Of a stretch of DNA of 64,000 nucleotides, positions 43,985-53,615 are shown one piece after another. The number at the start of each line of letters is the position of its first letter. Positions within the stretch are counted from its first letter, which is position 1. Position numbers and translations under genes: made by a program. Below the pieces are notes generated by a model. It ran no database searches and was not told where the DNA came from. It saw only the letters and a list, made by a program, of their open reading frames with translations. This DNA comes from Acidulodesulfobacterium sp021802425 (GTDB taxonomy: Bacteria; SZUA-79; Acidulodesulfobacterales; Acidulodesulfobacteraceae): contig JAJZXJ010000005.1 of assembly GCA_021802425.1 (NCBI GenBank), positions 1 through 64,000 of the forward strand. Reading direction: 5' to 3'.

Positions 43985-45222
43985 AAAACTTCCGAAGAGA
44001 AGAATTAAAATCGGGCATTACGCTGATAACCGAAAAAAAATCGTATTTTAATTCCGTCAGCATAGGATTGTGGGTTAAAACGGGCAGCGCTTATGAGCCT
44101 GCAAATTTAAACGGAATATCGCATTTTATAGAACACCTGCTTTTTAAGGGGACTAAAACCAGAACATATAAAGATATAAATAAAGAAATAGACTTGATGG
44201 GCGGGGCTTTAAACGCCTTTACCGGAACCGAGCTCACATGTTTATATACCCGCGTTCTTTCGGAAAACTATGATAATGCAATTAATCTTTTAATAGACCT
44301 CATGTTTAATTCATTATTTCCGCTTGATGAAGTAAAAAAAGAGAAAGATGTAATTTTACAAGAAATTTCAGGCGTTCAAGACGACCCTTTCGATTATTCC
44401 ATGGAACTTTTCCATAAAAATTTTTACGGAAATTCCTCGCTTGCTTATCCGATACTTGGAACCGCAGGGACCGTCGGCGATTTTGACAGGGATAAAATAC
44501 TGGATTATTTTTATTTACATTATGCCCCGCAAAATGTGGTTATATCGGTTGCCGGCAATTTTGACCATGAAAAAATTGCAAGGTCCATAGATAATTATAT
44601 GGATAAGGTTTCGGGAAGTTTTGCAAAAATGGTTTCCCCCGAAAAACCCGATACGAACAAGAATTACGGTGAATTTTTTCAGGAAAAGGAACTGGAGCAG
44701 GCGCATTTTATTATCGGTCTCGACGGAATAAAAAAAACGGATAAAGATTATTATACTTTAGAGGTTTTAAATACCCTGTTAGGCGGTTCCGTCAGTTCGA
44801 GGCTGTTTCAAGAGGTGAGGGAAAATAAAGGGCTTGCCTACTCTATTTATTCAAATGCCGCCTTTCATAAATTCGATGGATATGTATATATATATGCCGG
44901 TGTTTCTCCAAAAAAATTTGAACTTTCTAAAAAACTGATTTTTAATATAATAGATAGTTTGGTGCAGGATAATATCGGCGACGAAGAAATTTTGAATGCG
45001 AAAAGGCATATTGAAGACAGCTTTTTATTGGGAATGGAATCGACAAGCTATATAATGAATAATAATGCGATAAATGAAATTTATAATAATGGATACATTT
45101 CTAAAGCACAGATTTTAAAAAAGATAGATTCTGTGGATAGGCAGGCTATAAAAAGAATTTCAAAACAGCTATTTTCCGCCAAAGCGAACAGGAATATTTC
45201 TGTTCTCGGCAGGGTTGGATAA
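43981..45222 (+). CDS. M16-family zinc protease
   Basis: 413 residues. The inverted zinc motif HxxEH occurs as SHFIEHLLFKGT (about 49-60), with the more distal Glu in the following helix region. The layout is one active and one inactive M16 half, as in bacterial processing peptidases. No signal peptide is seen, so it is probably cytoplasmic. The segment GGSVSSRLFQEVRENKGLAYS is also typical. Coupled to pnp by a 4-nt overlap, an arrangement seen in many bacteria. Confidence 0.93.
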   Translation: MKNFRREELKSGITLITEKKSYFNSVSIGLWVKTGSAYEPANLNGISHFIEHLLFKGTKTRTYKDINKEIDLMGGALNAFTGTELTCLYTRVLSENYDNAINLLIDLMFNSLFPLDEVKKEKDVILQEISGVQDDPFDYSMELFHKNFYGNSSLAYPILGTAGTVGDFDRDKILDYFYLHYAPQNVVISVAGNFDHEKIARSIDNYMDKVSGSFAKMVSPEKPDTNKNYGEFFQEKELEQAHFIIGLDGIKKTDKDYYTLEVLNTLLGGSVSSRLFQEVRENKGLAYSIYSNAAFHKFDGYVYIYAGVSPKKFELSKKLIFNIIDSLVQDNIGDEEILNAKRHIEDSFLLGMESTSYIMNNNAINEIYNNGYISKAQILKKIDSVDRQAIKRISKQLFSAKANRNISVLGRVG

Positions 45223-45225
45223 TTT

Positions 45226-45777
45226 ATGGAAACCGATATTTATTACCCCAAAACTTACGATATTATCTATAGGTCAGGCTATGTTATCGGCTTTTTAGGT
45301 ATTCTTTTGTTTGCTTTGTCGTATCTTTTTTCTAATTGGCAAGGTTTTGCTCTCGGCATTTCGGTTTTTTATCTCGGTTCTTTAATATCGGGAATATTTC
45401 TTTTGGTATGGAAAAAAGAGGTAAAAATATTTATATTGTCTTGCATTATTTTGGGGATTATTTTTGGCGCGGGTTTTTTGTTTTTTAGAAATCCCGAGAT
45501 TTTAATTATATCGATGGGATTTGTTCTTGCCGGATTAGCAGGCCTTTACGGCAAAGAGGCCCATTGCTTCCATTTTATAGAGGGATGGATTTTAATGTGG
45601 TCATTTCCATTCCTGATTTTTGCAAATTTATTGCTCTATGGTCTAAAATTGCAAAATAACGACTCCGTCCATATAATCTTTTCCATAATTTACCTTGTTA
45701 TAATGCTTTTAGCCCTATCTTTTTTAATAAAGAAATTACGGCAGCCGCTGATGCAGTTTTGTCAAAATCAAGATTAA
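45226..45777 (+). CDS. Integral membrane protein, DUF2301-like
   Basis: 183 residues with about six membrane helices starting near residue 16. The phrase GLYGKEAHCFHFIEGW resembles the conserved FKEAFC-type segment of DUF2301 membrane proteins, whose function is unknown. It starts 3 nt after the M16 protease stop, so the two are probably co-translated. Family assignment is tentative. Confidence 0.65.
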   Translation: METDIYYPKTYDIIYRSGYVIGFLGILLFALSYLFSNWQGFALGISVFYLGSLISGIFLLVWKKEVKIFILSCIILGIIFGAGFLFFRNPEILIISMGFVLAGLAGLYGKEAHCFHFIEGWILMWSFPFLIFANLLLYGLKLQNNDSVHIIFSIIYLVIMLLALSFLIKKLRQPLMQFCQNQD

Positions 45778-45789
45778 AATATTTTTTTG

Positions 45790-45818
45790 TTGAATTATGA
45801 CTTTAAAGTCATTATAAT
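45790..45818 (+). promoter_or_regulatory. Promoter of the efflux-linked tetR gene
   Basis: TTGAAT (45790-45795), 17-nt spacer, TATAAT (45813-45818). The start point would fall near 45825, within a few bases of the tetR ATG at 45827. No Shine-Dalgarno is present, which suggests a leaderless message. Confidence 0.7.
45797..45812. promoter_or_regulatory. 16-bp palindromic operator in the promoter spacer
   Basis: ATGACTTTAAAGTCAT is a perfect 16-bp palindrome filling the -35/-10 spacer upstream of the TetR gene. This is the expected place for an autoregulatory TetR operator. No second copy was noticed before the efflux genes. Confidence 0.75.
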
Positions 45819-45826
45819 TAATAAAT

Positions 45827-46432
45827 ATGGCAGAAAATGTAGATAAATACGAGTTAATTTTATTATCCTCAAGGAAGCTGATAGAAGAAATCGGGTTTTC
45901 GGCTTTGACGATGGACAAGGTCGCGCAAAAGGCGGGCATTGCCAAGGGGACGGTATATCTTTACTTTAAAGATAAAAATGAACTTTTGGAAAAAGTGCTG
46001 GAGCAGGGATTTGAAAGGATGTTTGAAAGGATTAAGTCCAAAGTCAACACGCAAAAAGGTCATGTAGAAAAATTGAGGGTTCTAATTGCCGAGAATATTA
46101 ACCATATTTATGAAAACAGGTATTTTTTTAAAACCATCTTTTTGGATGAGGTTAATGTTGTTTTTTTGAAAAAAAAATCCCAGGAGTCTTTTAATTTAAG
46201 AAGGAAGAGATATACGGATTTTATCGGCGAAATTATTAAATCGGGAATCGAATCGGGTGAGTTCAGACATGATTTAAATCCGACGAAGGTCGGATATATG
46301 CTTGTTTCATTAATTAAAACAAACGCGATATATAATTTTCTCAATAATAAGCCTGAATTCACCGAAGAAATGATTAAAAGCGATTCGGAAGAGATATTTA
46401 ATCTTTTAATCTATGGAATAAGTAAGCATTAA
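45827..46432 (+). CDS. TetR-family regulator of the efflux operon
   Basis: 201 residues. Helix-turn-helix at about 18-60: GFSALTMDKVAQKAGIAKGT, then VYLYFKDKNELLEKVL. The C-terminal region (about 80-195) is helical and would bind a ligand. It is followed after 19 nt by the RND adaptor and pump genes. By analogy with AcrR/MexR-type arrangements it probably represses itself and the pump through the palindrome at 45797-45812. The start codon sits only 8 nt past the -10 hexamer. Confidence 0.88.
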   Translation: MAENVDKYELILLSSRKLIEEIGFSALTMDKVAQKAGIAKGTVYLYFKDKNELLEKVLEQGFERMFERIKSKVNTQKGHVEKLRVLIAENINHIYENRYFFKTIFLDEVNVVFLKKKSQESFNLRRKRYTDFIGEIIKSGIESGEFRHDLNPTKVGYMLVSLIKTNAIYNFLNNKPEFTEEMIKSDSEEIFNLLIYGISKH

Positions 46433-46451
46433 TATATATTTGGAGGACGGG

Positions 46452-47582
46452 ATGCAAACCAAACAAACCAGTAAAAATAAATTTTTTAAATTTAAAATTT
46501 CAGGTAGTATAAAAATATTACTGCCTATTCTGGTAATACTTGTTCTGGTTTCCGTTCTATCGCTTACCGCTTGCGGGAAAAAGAAGGTTTCCGCAAAAGC
46601 GGCGCTTCCTGTAACAATTAGTAAAGTCAAGATTTTAAGTGCAAAGATTTATTTAAAAGAGCCGGGTTATTTTTTGCCGTACACGACTGCAAATATTGCT
46701 TCAAGGTCGGCCGGACAGATTGTTAAGATAATTGCCAGGGATGGAAATTTTGTAAAAGCGGGACAGGTGCTCGCAATAATCGATAGAAAAAAGGCATATT
46801 TTACAATGAAATCTCAGGAAAGTGCCGTGAAACAGGCTAAAGCGGCGCTTTTTTTAGCAGAATCAACGCTTAGAAGAGATACGATGTTATACAAAAAACA
46901 GCTTCTGACCGCTTTAGATTACGATACGGCGGTTTCTAACTATAAAAAGGCTTTAGCGTCTTATAGCGTAGGAGTATCCCTTTTAAACTTAGATAAAAAA
47001 AATTATAGGGACACGCTTATAGTTTCTTTAATTAGCGGCATTGTCGATAAAAGGTATATCAACCTCGGCGATTATGTTCCCGTAAATAAATTGTCCTATC
47101 AAGTCGTTGCCTTAAGGCCTTTGGAGCTTGAGTTTCATGTTCCGCAAGGCAAAGTTCCCCTTATTAAAAATTTTAAAACCTGTTTTGCGGTCGTTAAGGG
47201 CTATCCTAAAAAGATTTTTTCAGGGCATGTTTATTTTATAAGTCCAAGTTCAAATCCCCAAACCCGCATGGTCAGGGTTAAAGCATTATTTCAAAACAAT
47301 AGAAACCTTATTAGGCCTCAATATTTTGCGGATGTTAAACTTCCCGTAGGATTCGTCAGGGACGGCCTTTTTGTGCCTCAAGCCGCCGTTAGAACAGGTC
47401 TAAAAGGCGATTATTTGTTTGTTTATAAAAATAATGGCATCGTAAAACAAAAAAGAGTTGTTGCAGGAGTGACAAAAGGTGAATATTTGCAAATTATAAA
47501 AGGTGTGAGCAAGGGCGAACTTGTTGTAGTCAAAGGTTCTAATTTAGTCCATGATAACGAAAAAGTAACCATAGCAAAGTGA
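46452..47582 (+). CDS. RND efflux membrane-fusion lipoprotein
   Basis: 376 residues from ATG at 46452, which has GGAGG at 46442-46446. A TTG at 46440 overlaps that site and is rejected. Basic N-terminus, one hydrophobic segment and lipobox LSLTAC (Cys41) mark a lipoprotein. The HlyD-like part has a lipoyl domain (SRSAGQIVKIIARDGNFVKAGQVL-type, about 70-95), a helical hairpin (about 105-165) and beta-barrel domains. It bridges the inner-membrane pump to an outer-membrane channel. The pump gene starts 7 nt downstream; no TolC-type gene is nearby. Confidence 0.9.
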   Translation: MQTKQTSKNKFFKFKISGSIKILLPILVILVLVSVLSLTACGKKKVSAKAALPVTISKVKILSAKIYLKEPGYFLPYTTANIASRSAGQIVKIIARDGNFVKAGQVLAIIDRKKAYFTMKSQESAVKQAKAALFLAESTLRRDTMLYKKQLLTALDYDTAVSNYKKALASYSVGVSLLNLDKKNYRDTLIVSLISGIVDKRYINLGDYVPVNKLSYQVVALRPLELEFHVPQGKVPLIKNFKTCFAVVKGYPKKIFSGHVYFISPSSNPQTRMVRVKALFQNNRNLIRPQYFADVKLPVGFVRDGLFVPQAAVRTGLKGDYLFVYKNNGIVKQKRVVAGVTKGEYLQIIKGVSKGELVVVKGSNLVHDNEKVTIAK

Positions 47583-47589
47583 GGGATTT

Positions 47590-50500
47590 ATGAAAATATC
47601 CGATATTTCCATCAAACGCCCTGTTTTTGCGGTAATGATGGTTAGTGTTTTTGTTGTTCTGGGTATATTCGGGTATTTTACCCTTGCCGTAAATCTTTAT
47701 CCAAACATCCAGTTTCCGATAATTACTATCACAACCACTCTTCCCGGCGCAAGCCCTAAGGAAATGGAGCTAGATGTTACAAAAAAGATAGAGGATGCGG
47801 TGAATTCCGCCTCAGGCATAAAGCATATAATGTCTATGAGCAGCGTGGGGATGAGCGTTGTAACCGTCGAGTTTCATTTAAATAAAAACATCGCCAATCG
47901 TTATCAAACCGTTACCGCCGATGTCGATGCAATTTTGGATACGCTGCCCAAAAATATCAACACTCCCGTTATTAAAAAGCTCAGCGTCAACTCTTCTCCC
48001 GTTATGTGGATTACTTTGTACGGCAGCAGGTCAAAGAGATTTTTGTCATTTTATGCCGAAAAAGTCTTAGAGAGAAAATTTGAAAGGCTTCCCGGAGCCG
48101 GTCAAATTATTATGGGCGGAGTTCGAAACCGAAGGATGGTTTTTCATGTCGATAACAATGAAATGACAAACCATGGACTCGGCGTTAACCAAGTTATTAA
48201 TGCCATCGAGTCCCAAAGCGTATCGCTGCCCACCGGAAATTTAAAAACCGGCACAAAAACCTATTTTACATACCTTAAGGGAAGATTCCATACCGCGAAA
48301 GAATTTAACAGGATGATAATTAATAATTACCTCGGAGTGCCGGTTAGATTTTCGCAGATAGGGCATGCCGTAAACTATGAAGCCCCTGAAACATCGATTA
48401 CTACATTTGACGGAAAATCGACGGTCGGGCTCGGCATTACCATAAAGACCCACGCAAATGCAGTCAGAGTGGCTGCTGAGGCAAAACATCTTTTAAATTT
48501 GGTTAAGCTTTCTTTGCCTCCGGGCGTTAAAGCGAAGGTTGCTTATAACAGCGCTACTTATATTAAAAAATCCATAGAAAGCGTCGAATTTGATATAATC
48601 TGGGGCGCTTTATTAACGGTGCTTATCGTATTTTTCTTTTTAAAAGATTTAAGAACTACTATAATTGCGGCGGCGGCTTTGCCTGCGGCAATAATTTCAG
48701 CCTTTGGTTTTTTACACTTAATGAATTTTTCGCTCAATAATATGACCATGCTTGGCTTATCGCTTTCTGTCGGCCTTTTGATAGACGATGCCATCGTTGT
48801 TCTCGAAAACATATACAGGCATGTCGAGGGCGGAGAAGATAGAATGTTTGCGGCGTCTAATTCCATGAATGAAATAGGCATTGCAGTAATGGCAACCACA
48901 TTTTCCATCGTTGCAGTTTTCATTCCGGTTGCATTTATGCCGGGCATGATAGGAAAGTTTTTTTATGAATTTGCTTTAACCGTTGCCTTTGCCGTTTTAA
49001 TATCCCTGTTTGTCTCTTTTACGCTCACCCCGATGCTGTCATCGAGGTTTATCGTTCATAAAAAGGAACACGGCTTTTTGTTTACTTTTTTTGAAAATAT
49101 CATGGCGCAAACGACTAATATTTATAAAAGAATGATTAGCTGGAGTTTAAATCATAGATTAATCGTTATAGTATCGGCGATTATAATATTTGTTTTTTCA
49201 TTATATTTAACAAAATATATCGGAAAAGAGATGATGCCCCCGTCTAATTCGGGCAATTTTCTTGTTTATTTTCAAGCGCCCGAAGGGACAAGCGTAAGGG
49301 TTATGAAAAAATATTCCAATTCTTTATATATGGTTGTTAAAAAGACCCCGTTCCGAAAGACAATTTTCATGGCTACCGCTTCAGGTGTTAACGGTTCAAG
49401 ATATAAGGGGTTATTTTTTATTTCCTTAAAAAATAATAGGAATGTAAATCAGCAGCAGATAATGGCTATTTTAAGAAAAAGGCTTACCAAAGTCCCCGGC
49501 GTTTTTACGCAGGTTATGGATATGCCTGTTGTCGGCGGCGCTTCCGCAAATGTCGCCCCCCTTCAGGTTATCATGATGGGTCCAAGCATCAAAAAAACGG
49601 TAGCTTATTCCAATAAACTTTTAAATGATATAAGGAAGACGCCGGGTCTGGTTGATGTTACTTCCAATATGCAGTTCCATCAACCCGAGCTTTTAATTCA
49701 TATAAAAAGAAATATAGCCGGCAGCCTCGGGGTGAGCGTTTCGAGCATTGCCGAAACAATAGATGCGCTTATAGGCGGAGATATAAATATATTTAAAAAT
49801 TACAATTTTATTTATCAGGGACATATTTATAATCAGCAGATAAGGCTTTTCAGGAATGAAAGAAACCGGGTAAGCGATATAAAGAATTTATATGTGTCAA
49901 ATAATAAAGGCAAATTAATACCTTTATCAGATATGGTAACGATTAAGAAAACGATAGGCCCGCAGGTTATAAACAGACGGGATCTTGAAAATGCGGTTAC
50001 GATTTATGCCAATATGTCAAATCATGTTCCGCTCAGCTACGGGGTTTCCAAGGTCAATCAATATATGTCCCGTATTATACCTAAAAAATCGTTATACACC
50101 TACCAGTTTAGCGGTATGGCTTCCAAAATGAATCAATCGTTCGGCGCCATGGGTTCCGCATTGCTTTTAGCGTTAATAATAGTATATATGATTCTTGCCT
50201 CTTTATATAACAGTTTTATAGACCCTTTAGTTATTATGGTTTCGGTTCCGTTCGCGCTTATAGGCGCGATAGGCGGACTGCTTTTAATGCACAGGGCTTT
50301 GAGCGTAATTGCCCTTATAGGGGTAATTTTACTGATAGGTCTTGTCGTAAAAAATGCCATACTTTTGGTAGATTTTATAATACTGTCGAGAGAGAGAGGG
50401 TTAAATAAGCATGATTCTATCGTTGAAGCCGGCAGCATCAGGCTTCGCCCGATTTTAATGACGACTCTTGCAATGATTTTTGGCATGCTTCCGATCGCAA

Positions 50501-50649
50501 CCGGCATTGGCGTGGGTTCTTCTTCGAGGGCGCCTATGGCAATAGATGTTATAGGCGGGCTTTTGACCTCTATGTTTCTTACCCTGCTTGTAATTCCCGT
50601 TTTATACTCCTATACGGACAATCTAAAAGGGTTTTTTAAAAAGTCGTAG
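47590..50649 (+). CDS. RND multidrug efflux pump (AcrB/MexF-type)
   Basis: 1019 residues, HAE1-type proton-driven exporter. The N-terminus ISIKRPVFAVMMVSVFVVLG is the standard first helix. Twelve membrane helices are split by two large periplasmic loops. Helix 4 contains GLSVGLLIDDAIVVLENIYR with the paired Asp of proton relay, and the matching second half has GLVVKNAILLVDFI. The substrate range cannot be read from sequence. Operon: tetR, adaptor, this pump, then an EmrB-like MFS pump. Confidence 0.94.
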   Translation: MKISDISIKRPVFAVMMVSVFVVLGIFGYFTLAVNLYPNIQFPIITITTTLPGASPKEMELDVTKKIEDAVNSASGIKHIMSMSSVGMSVVTVEFHLNKNIANRYQTVTADVDAILDTLPKNINTPVIKKLSVNSSPVMWITLYGSRSKRFLSFYAEKVLERKFERLPGAGQIIMGGVRNRRMVFHVDNNEMTNHGLGVNQVINAIESQSVSLPTGNLKTGTKTYFTYLKGRFHTAKEFNRMIINNYLGVPVRFSQIGHAVNYEAPETSITTFDGKSTVGLGITIKTHANAVRVAAEAKHLLNLVKLSLPPGVKAKVAYNSATYIKKSIESVEFDIIWGALLTVLIVFFFLKDLRTTIIAAAALPAAIISAFGFLHLMNFSLNNMTMLGLSLSVGLLIDDAIVVLENIYRHVEGGEDRMFAASNSMNEIGIAVMATTFSIVAVFIPVAFMPGMIGKFFYEFALTVAFAVLISLFVSFTLTPMLSSRFIVHKKEHGFLFTFFENIMAQTTNIYKRMISWSLNHRLIVIVSAIIIFVFSLYLTKYIGKEMMPPSNSGNFLVYFQAPEGTSVRVMKKYSNSLYMVVKKTPFRKTIFMATASGVNGSRYKGLFFISLKNNRNVNQQQIMAILRKRLTKVPGVFTQVMDMPVVGGASANVAPLQVIMMGPSIKKTVAYSNKLLNDIRKTPGLVDVTSNMQFHQPELLIHIKRNIAGSLGVSVSSIAETIDALIGGDINIFKNYNFIYQGHIYNQQIRLFRNERNRVSDIKNLYVSNNKGKLIPLSDMVTIKKTIGPQVINRRDLENAVTIYANMSNHVPLSYGVSKVNQYMSRIIPKKSLYTYQFSGMASKMNQSFGAMGSALLLALIIVYMILASLYNSFIDPLVIMVSVPFALIGAIGGLLLMHRALSVIALIGVILLIGLVVKNAILLVDFIILSRERGLNKHDSIVEAGSIRLRPILMTTLAMIFGMLPIATGIGVGSSSRAPMAIDVIGGLLTSMFLTLLVIPVLYSYTDNLKGFFKKS

Positions 50650-50671
50650 TGGAAAATAACAGGTTAAAATA

Positions 50672-52222
50672 ATGGTTGAAAAATCGCATAAGCATTACAA
50701 ATGGATAGTTCTCGCCCTTGTAGTCGTTTCTTCCTTTATGGCTATTCTCGATGTCAATATCGTAACGGTGGCTCTTCCAAAAATGATGTCCCATTTCGGC
50801 ATCAACGTTACCGATGTCGAATGGGTAATGATTGCCTATACGATAGCTTATTCTATCGTTATACTTCCGGTAGCTTTTTTTAGAAGAAAATATGGGATAA
50901 GATACCCTTTTATAGTCTCCATTAGTATTTTTGTGATAGGTTCGGCTTTATGCGGAATGGCGCCGTCGTTTACAGATATTATTATATTTCGCATCATACA
51001 GGCAATAGGCGGCGCAGGGCTTACGCCTACAGGGATAACCCTTATAGCCGAGGTTTTTGCTCCCGAGGAAAGGGGGGAGGCTATGGGTATCTGGTCTATC
51101 GGGGCAATGGTGGCTCCGGCAATCGGGCCGACTATCGGAGGATATTTTGTCGATTATGTTGACTGGAGATGGTTATTTTTTGTTAATGTTCCGATAGGGA
51201 TTATCTCTATATTGGGTTCTATCGCAATTTTACCGCATGATATTCCTATAAAAAAATATGTAAAGAAATTCGATATTTTTGGTTTTTTATTTATGGCGCT
51301 ATCGATGGGTTCCTTGTTATATGCGTTAAACGAGGGGCAGACCTATGGCTGGCATGCTCCTATTATAGTCCAATCAGAGGTTATAAGCGGCTTTTCACTT
51401 GTTTTTTTTATAATAACGGAATTATTTGTCGAAACGCCCCTTCTTAATTTAGGCATTTTTAAAAATTATAATTTTGCTATAGCTTCCATCGTTAATATGA
51501 TAAGGGCGGTTGGAATTTTCGGGGCAATGTTTTTACTGCCGCTTTTCATAGAAAACGTTTTAAATTACAATGCTATGCGAACAGGGATTTTAATGGCTCC
51601 GACAGCAATTTCGGTTGCGTGTGTTTCTCTGTTTTCAGGAAAAATATCCGATAAAATAGGACCGAGGTATCCGCTTTTTTTAGGTCTTTTGATTGTTGCC
51701 GCATCTATGTTTATGTTCGACAATCTCTCGTTAAACACAAGCGTTTACGATATCGTTATAAATCAACTGATAAGAGGCGTAGGCATAGGGCTGTTAAATG
51801 CCCCTGTTATGAGCGCCGCGCTAAATTCGGTAAAAACGGAACAAATTCCCGAGGTTTCAGGTTTAATTCCTGTAACGCTTCAGGTAGGGGCTTCGTTCGG
51901 GATAGCTTTTATAGGCAACGAACTTGTGGTAAGGCAGGTTTATCATTTAAATCAATACGCAAGCGATATTAAATATAATTTTTACGCATATCATAATATG
52001 ATGAATTTTATTAGCGGCGGTTTAATAAATAAAGCGCCGTCGTATTTCAGGCAGGGAACGATTTTTCCAAATCCATCCCTGAGCTTTTTTGATTATATTG
52101 TGCAGATGTTTGCTTCCATTGCCGCTTACGGCGATTCATTTGCGATTCTGGGCTATATTACATTGGCCGGCGCAGCCATAGCCTTCTTTATTAAAAATAA
52201 AAAATCAGGAAGAAATTTATAA
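50672..52222 (+). CDS. DHA2-type (EmrB-like) MFS drug exporter
   Basis: 516 residues with about fourteen membrane helices. The first helix motif AILDVNIVTVALPKM is the DHA2 hallmark. GMWSIGAMVAPAIGPTIGGY-like motif C appears as IWSIGAMVAPAIGPTIGGYF with WRWLFFVNVPIGI after it. It uses the proton gradient to export drugs. It starts 22 nt after the RND pump gene. EmrB pumps usually need an EmrA adaptor; none is here, so it may use the RND adaptor or act alone. Confidence 0.92.
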   Translation: MVEKSHKHYKWIVLALVVVSSFMAILDVNIVTVALPKMMSHFGINVTDVEWVMIAYTIAYSIVILPVAFFRRKYGIRYPFIVSISIFVIGSALCGMAPSFTDIIIFRIIQAIGGAGLTPTGITLIAEVFAPEERGEAMGIWSIGAMVAPAIGPTIGGYFVDYVDWRWLFFVNVPIGIISILGSIAILPHDIPIKKYVKKFDIFGFLFMALSMGSLLYALNEGQTYGWHAPIIVQSEVISGFSLVFFIITELFVETPLLNLGIFKNYNFAIASIVNMIRAVGIFGAMFLLPLFIENVLNYNAMRTGILMAPTAISVACVSLFSGKISDKIGPRYPLFLGLLIVAASMFMFDNLSLNTSVYDIVINQLIRGVGIGLLNAPVMSAALNSVKTEQIPEVSGLIPVTLQVGASFGIAFIGNELVVRQVYHLNQYASDIKYNFYAYHNMMNFISGGLINKAPSYFRQGTIFPNPSLSFFDYIVQMFASIAAYGDSFAILGYITLAGAAIAFFIKNKKSGRNL

Positions 52223-52238
52223 GAGATATGATAAAATT

Positions 52239-53615
52239 ATGAATATGAATATGAATTTTAATAATGTTGCGGATGAGGCAGTTTATACCGTATCCGAAAT
52301 TACCCGTTTTATTAAAGATATGATGGAAGGGAGTTTTTACGACATAAGGGTAAAAGGGGAGATTTCCGGCTTAAAAACTAATTATTCTTCGGGTATTTAT
52401 TTTGATTTAAAAGATGAATATGCTAAATTAAAATGTATAATTTTTAGAAACGATATTCGAAAGATAAGGTTTGAGATTAAAGAGGGGCTGTCTGTGGCCG
52501 TTTATGGACGGATCAACGTCTATGAACCGAGGGGCGAATATAGTTTTATAATATCGGAAATAGAGCCTTCGGGTTACGGAGAGCTTTATCTATTATTCGA
52601 GCAGTTAAAAGAAAAACTTAAAAGTGAAGGGTTGTTCGACGAATCCCGTAAAAGAAAGATTCCGTTTTTACCTGAAACCATAGGAATAGTTACATCGAGA
52701 AGCGGGGCTGTTTTACACGATATGATAAAAGTAATAAGGTCAAGATTTAAAAATGTATCTATAGTATTTGCAAATGCAAGCGTTCAGGGAAAAAACAGTT
52801 CGGCAGAAATAGCTTATGCAATTGACCTGTTAAATTTATATAGCAGGACGCAGGAAAAAGTCGATGTGATTATAGTCGGAAGGGGCGGGGGGAGCATCGA
52901 GGATTTATGGGCTTTCAACGAAGAAACTACCGCAAGGGCTATTTATAATTCGGAAGTTCCGGTAATAAGCGCAGTCGGTCACGAAACCGATTTTACTATT
53001 GCCGATTTTGTTGCAGACAGAAGGGCGTCAACACCTTCTAATGCCGCAGAAATGGTTGTTCCTGTAAAGCTTGAACTTACAAAACAGATAAAATCGTTAA
53101 GAGGCAGGATAGAACAGGGGATTTTTAATGTTATTTTAACTAAAAAAGACGCTTTATCCAATTTAATTAAAAACAGGGAAACGGCCTCTCCAAAAAGGTT
53201 TATTCAGGATAAAACGCTCAGGTTATATGACCTTGCGGACAGTCTGCGCAAAAGTATCGTTTCGCGTATTCATTTATCGAAAATTAATCTTGAACATCTT
53301 AATAAAAGGCTTTTATTGAGAAGCCCTTTATCTGTTTTTAATGAACGCAAATCTTATATTACGGGTTTATCGGGGAAACTTAAAAAGGCAATGGAAATAG
53401 TGATATTGAATTATAAAAACATGCTTAAGACCGAAAATAAGGCATTAAATTCATTAAGTCCTTACAATGTTTTAAAGAGAGGGTATAGTATAGTTTTTAC
53501 CGATGATAAAAGGGTTATTTCATCGGTTTTAAATGTGGAAGAAAACGAAAATATAAAAATAACTTTAAGCGACGGAAACTTAAGCGCCGTGGTCAAGGGG
53601 AAAGAAGTTAAATAA
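52239..53615 (+). CDS. xseA: Exodeoxyribonuclease VII large subunit
   Basis: 458 residues. The N-terminal OB fold (about 12-105) binds single-stranded DNA: TVSEITRFIKDMMEGSFYDI then VKGEISGLKTNYSSGIYFDL. The catalytic region has GIVTSRSGAVLHDMIKV, IIVGRGGGSIEDLWAFNEE and GHETDFTIADFVADRRASTPS. A coiled-coil C-terminal part binds XseB, encoded at 23.4 kb. The start shows a Met-Asn repeat, so the exact first Met is uncertain. Its 3' end overlaps the convergent modC gene by 8 nt. Confidence 0.95.
   Translation: MNMNMNFNNVADEAVYTVSEITRFIKDMMEGSFYDIRVKGEISGLKTNYSSGIYFDLKDEYAKLKCIIFRNDIRKIRFEIKEGLSVAVYGRINVYEPRGEYSFIISEIEPSGYGELYLLFEQLKEKLKSEGLFDESRKRKIPFLPETIGIVTSRSGAVLHDMIKVIRSRFKNVSIVFANASVQGKNSSAEIAYAIDLLNLYSRTQEKVDVIIVGRGGGSIEDLWAFNEETTARAIYNSEVPVISAVGHETDFTIADFVADRRASTPSNAAEMVVPVKLELTKQIKSLRGRIEQGIFNVILTKKDALSNLIKNRETASPKRFIQDKTLRLYDLADSLRKSIVSRIHLSKINLEHLNKRLLLRSPLSVFNERKSYITGLSGKLKKAMEIVILNYKNMLKTENKALNSLSPYNVLKRGYSIVFTDDKRVISSVLNVEENENIKITLSDGNLSAVVKGKEVK

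Noticed and set aside
46440..46451. TTG start for the RND adaptor
   Set aside because: It overlaps the GGAGG ribosome site that serves the ATG at 46452.
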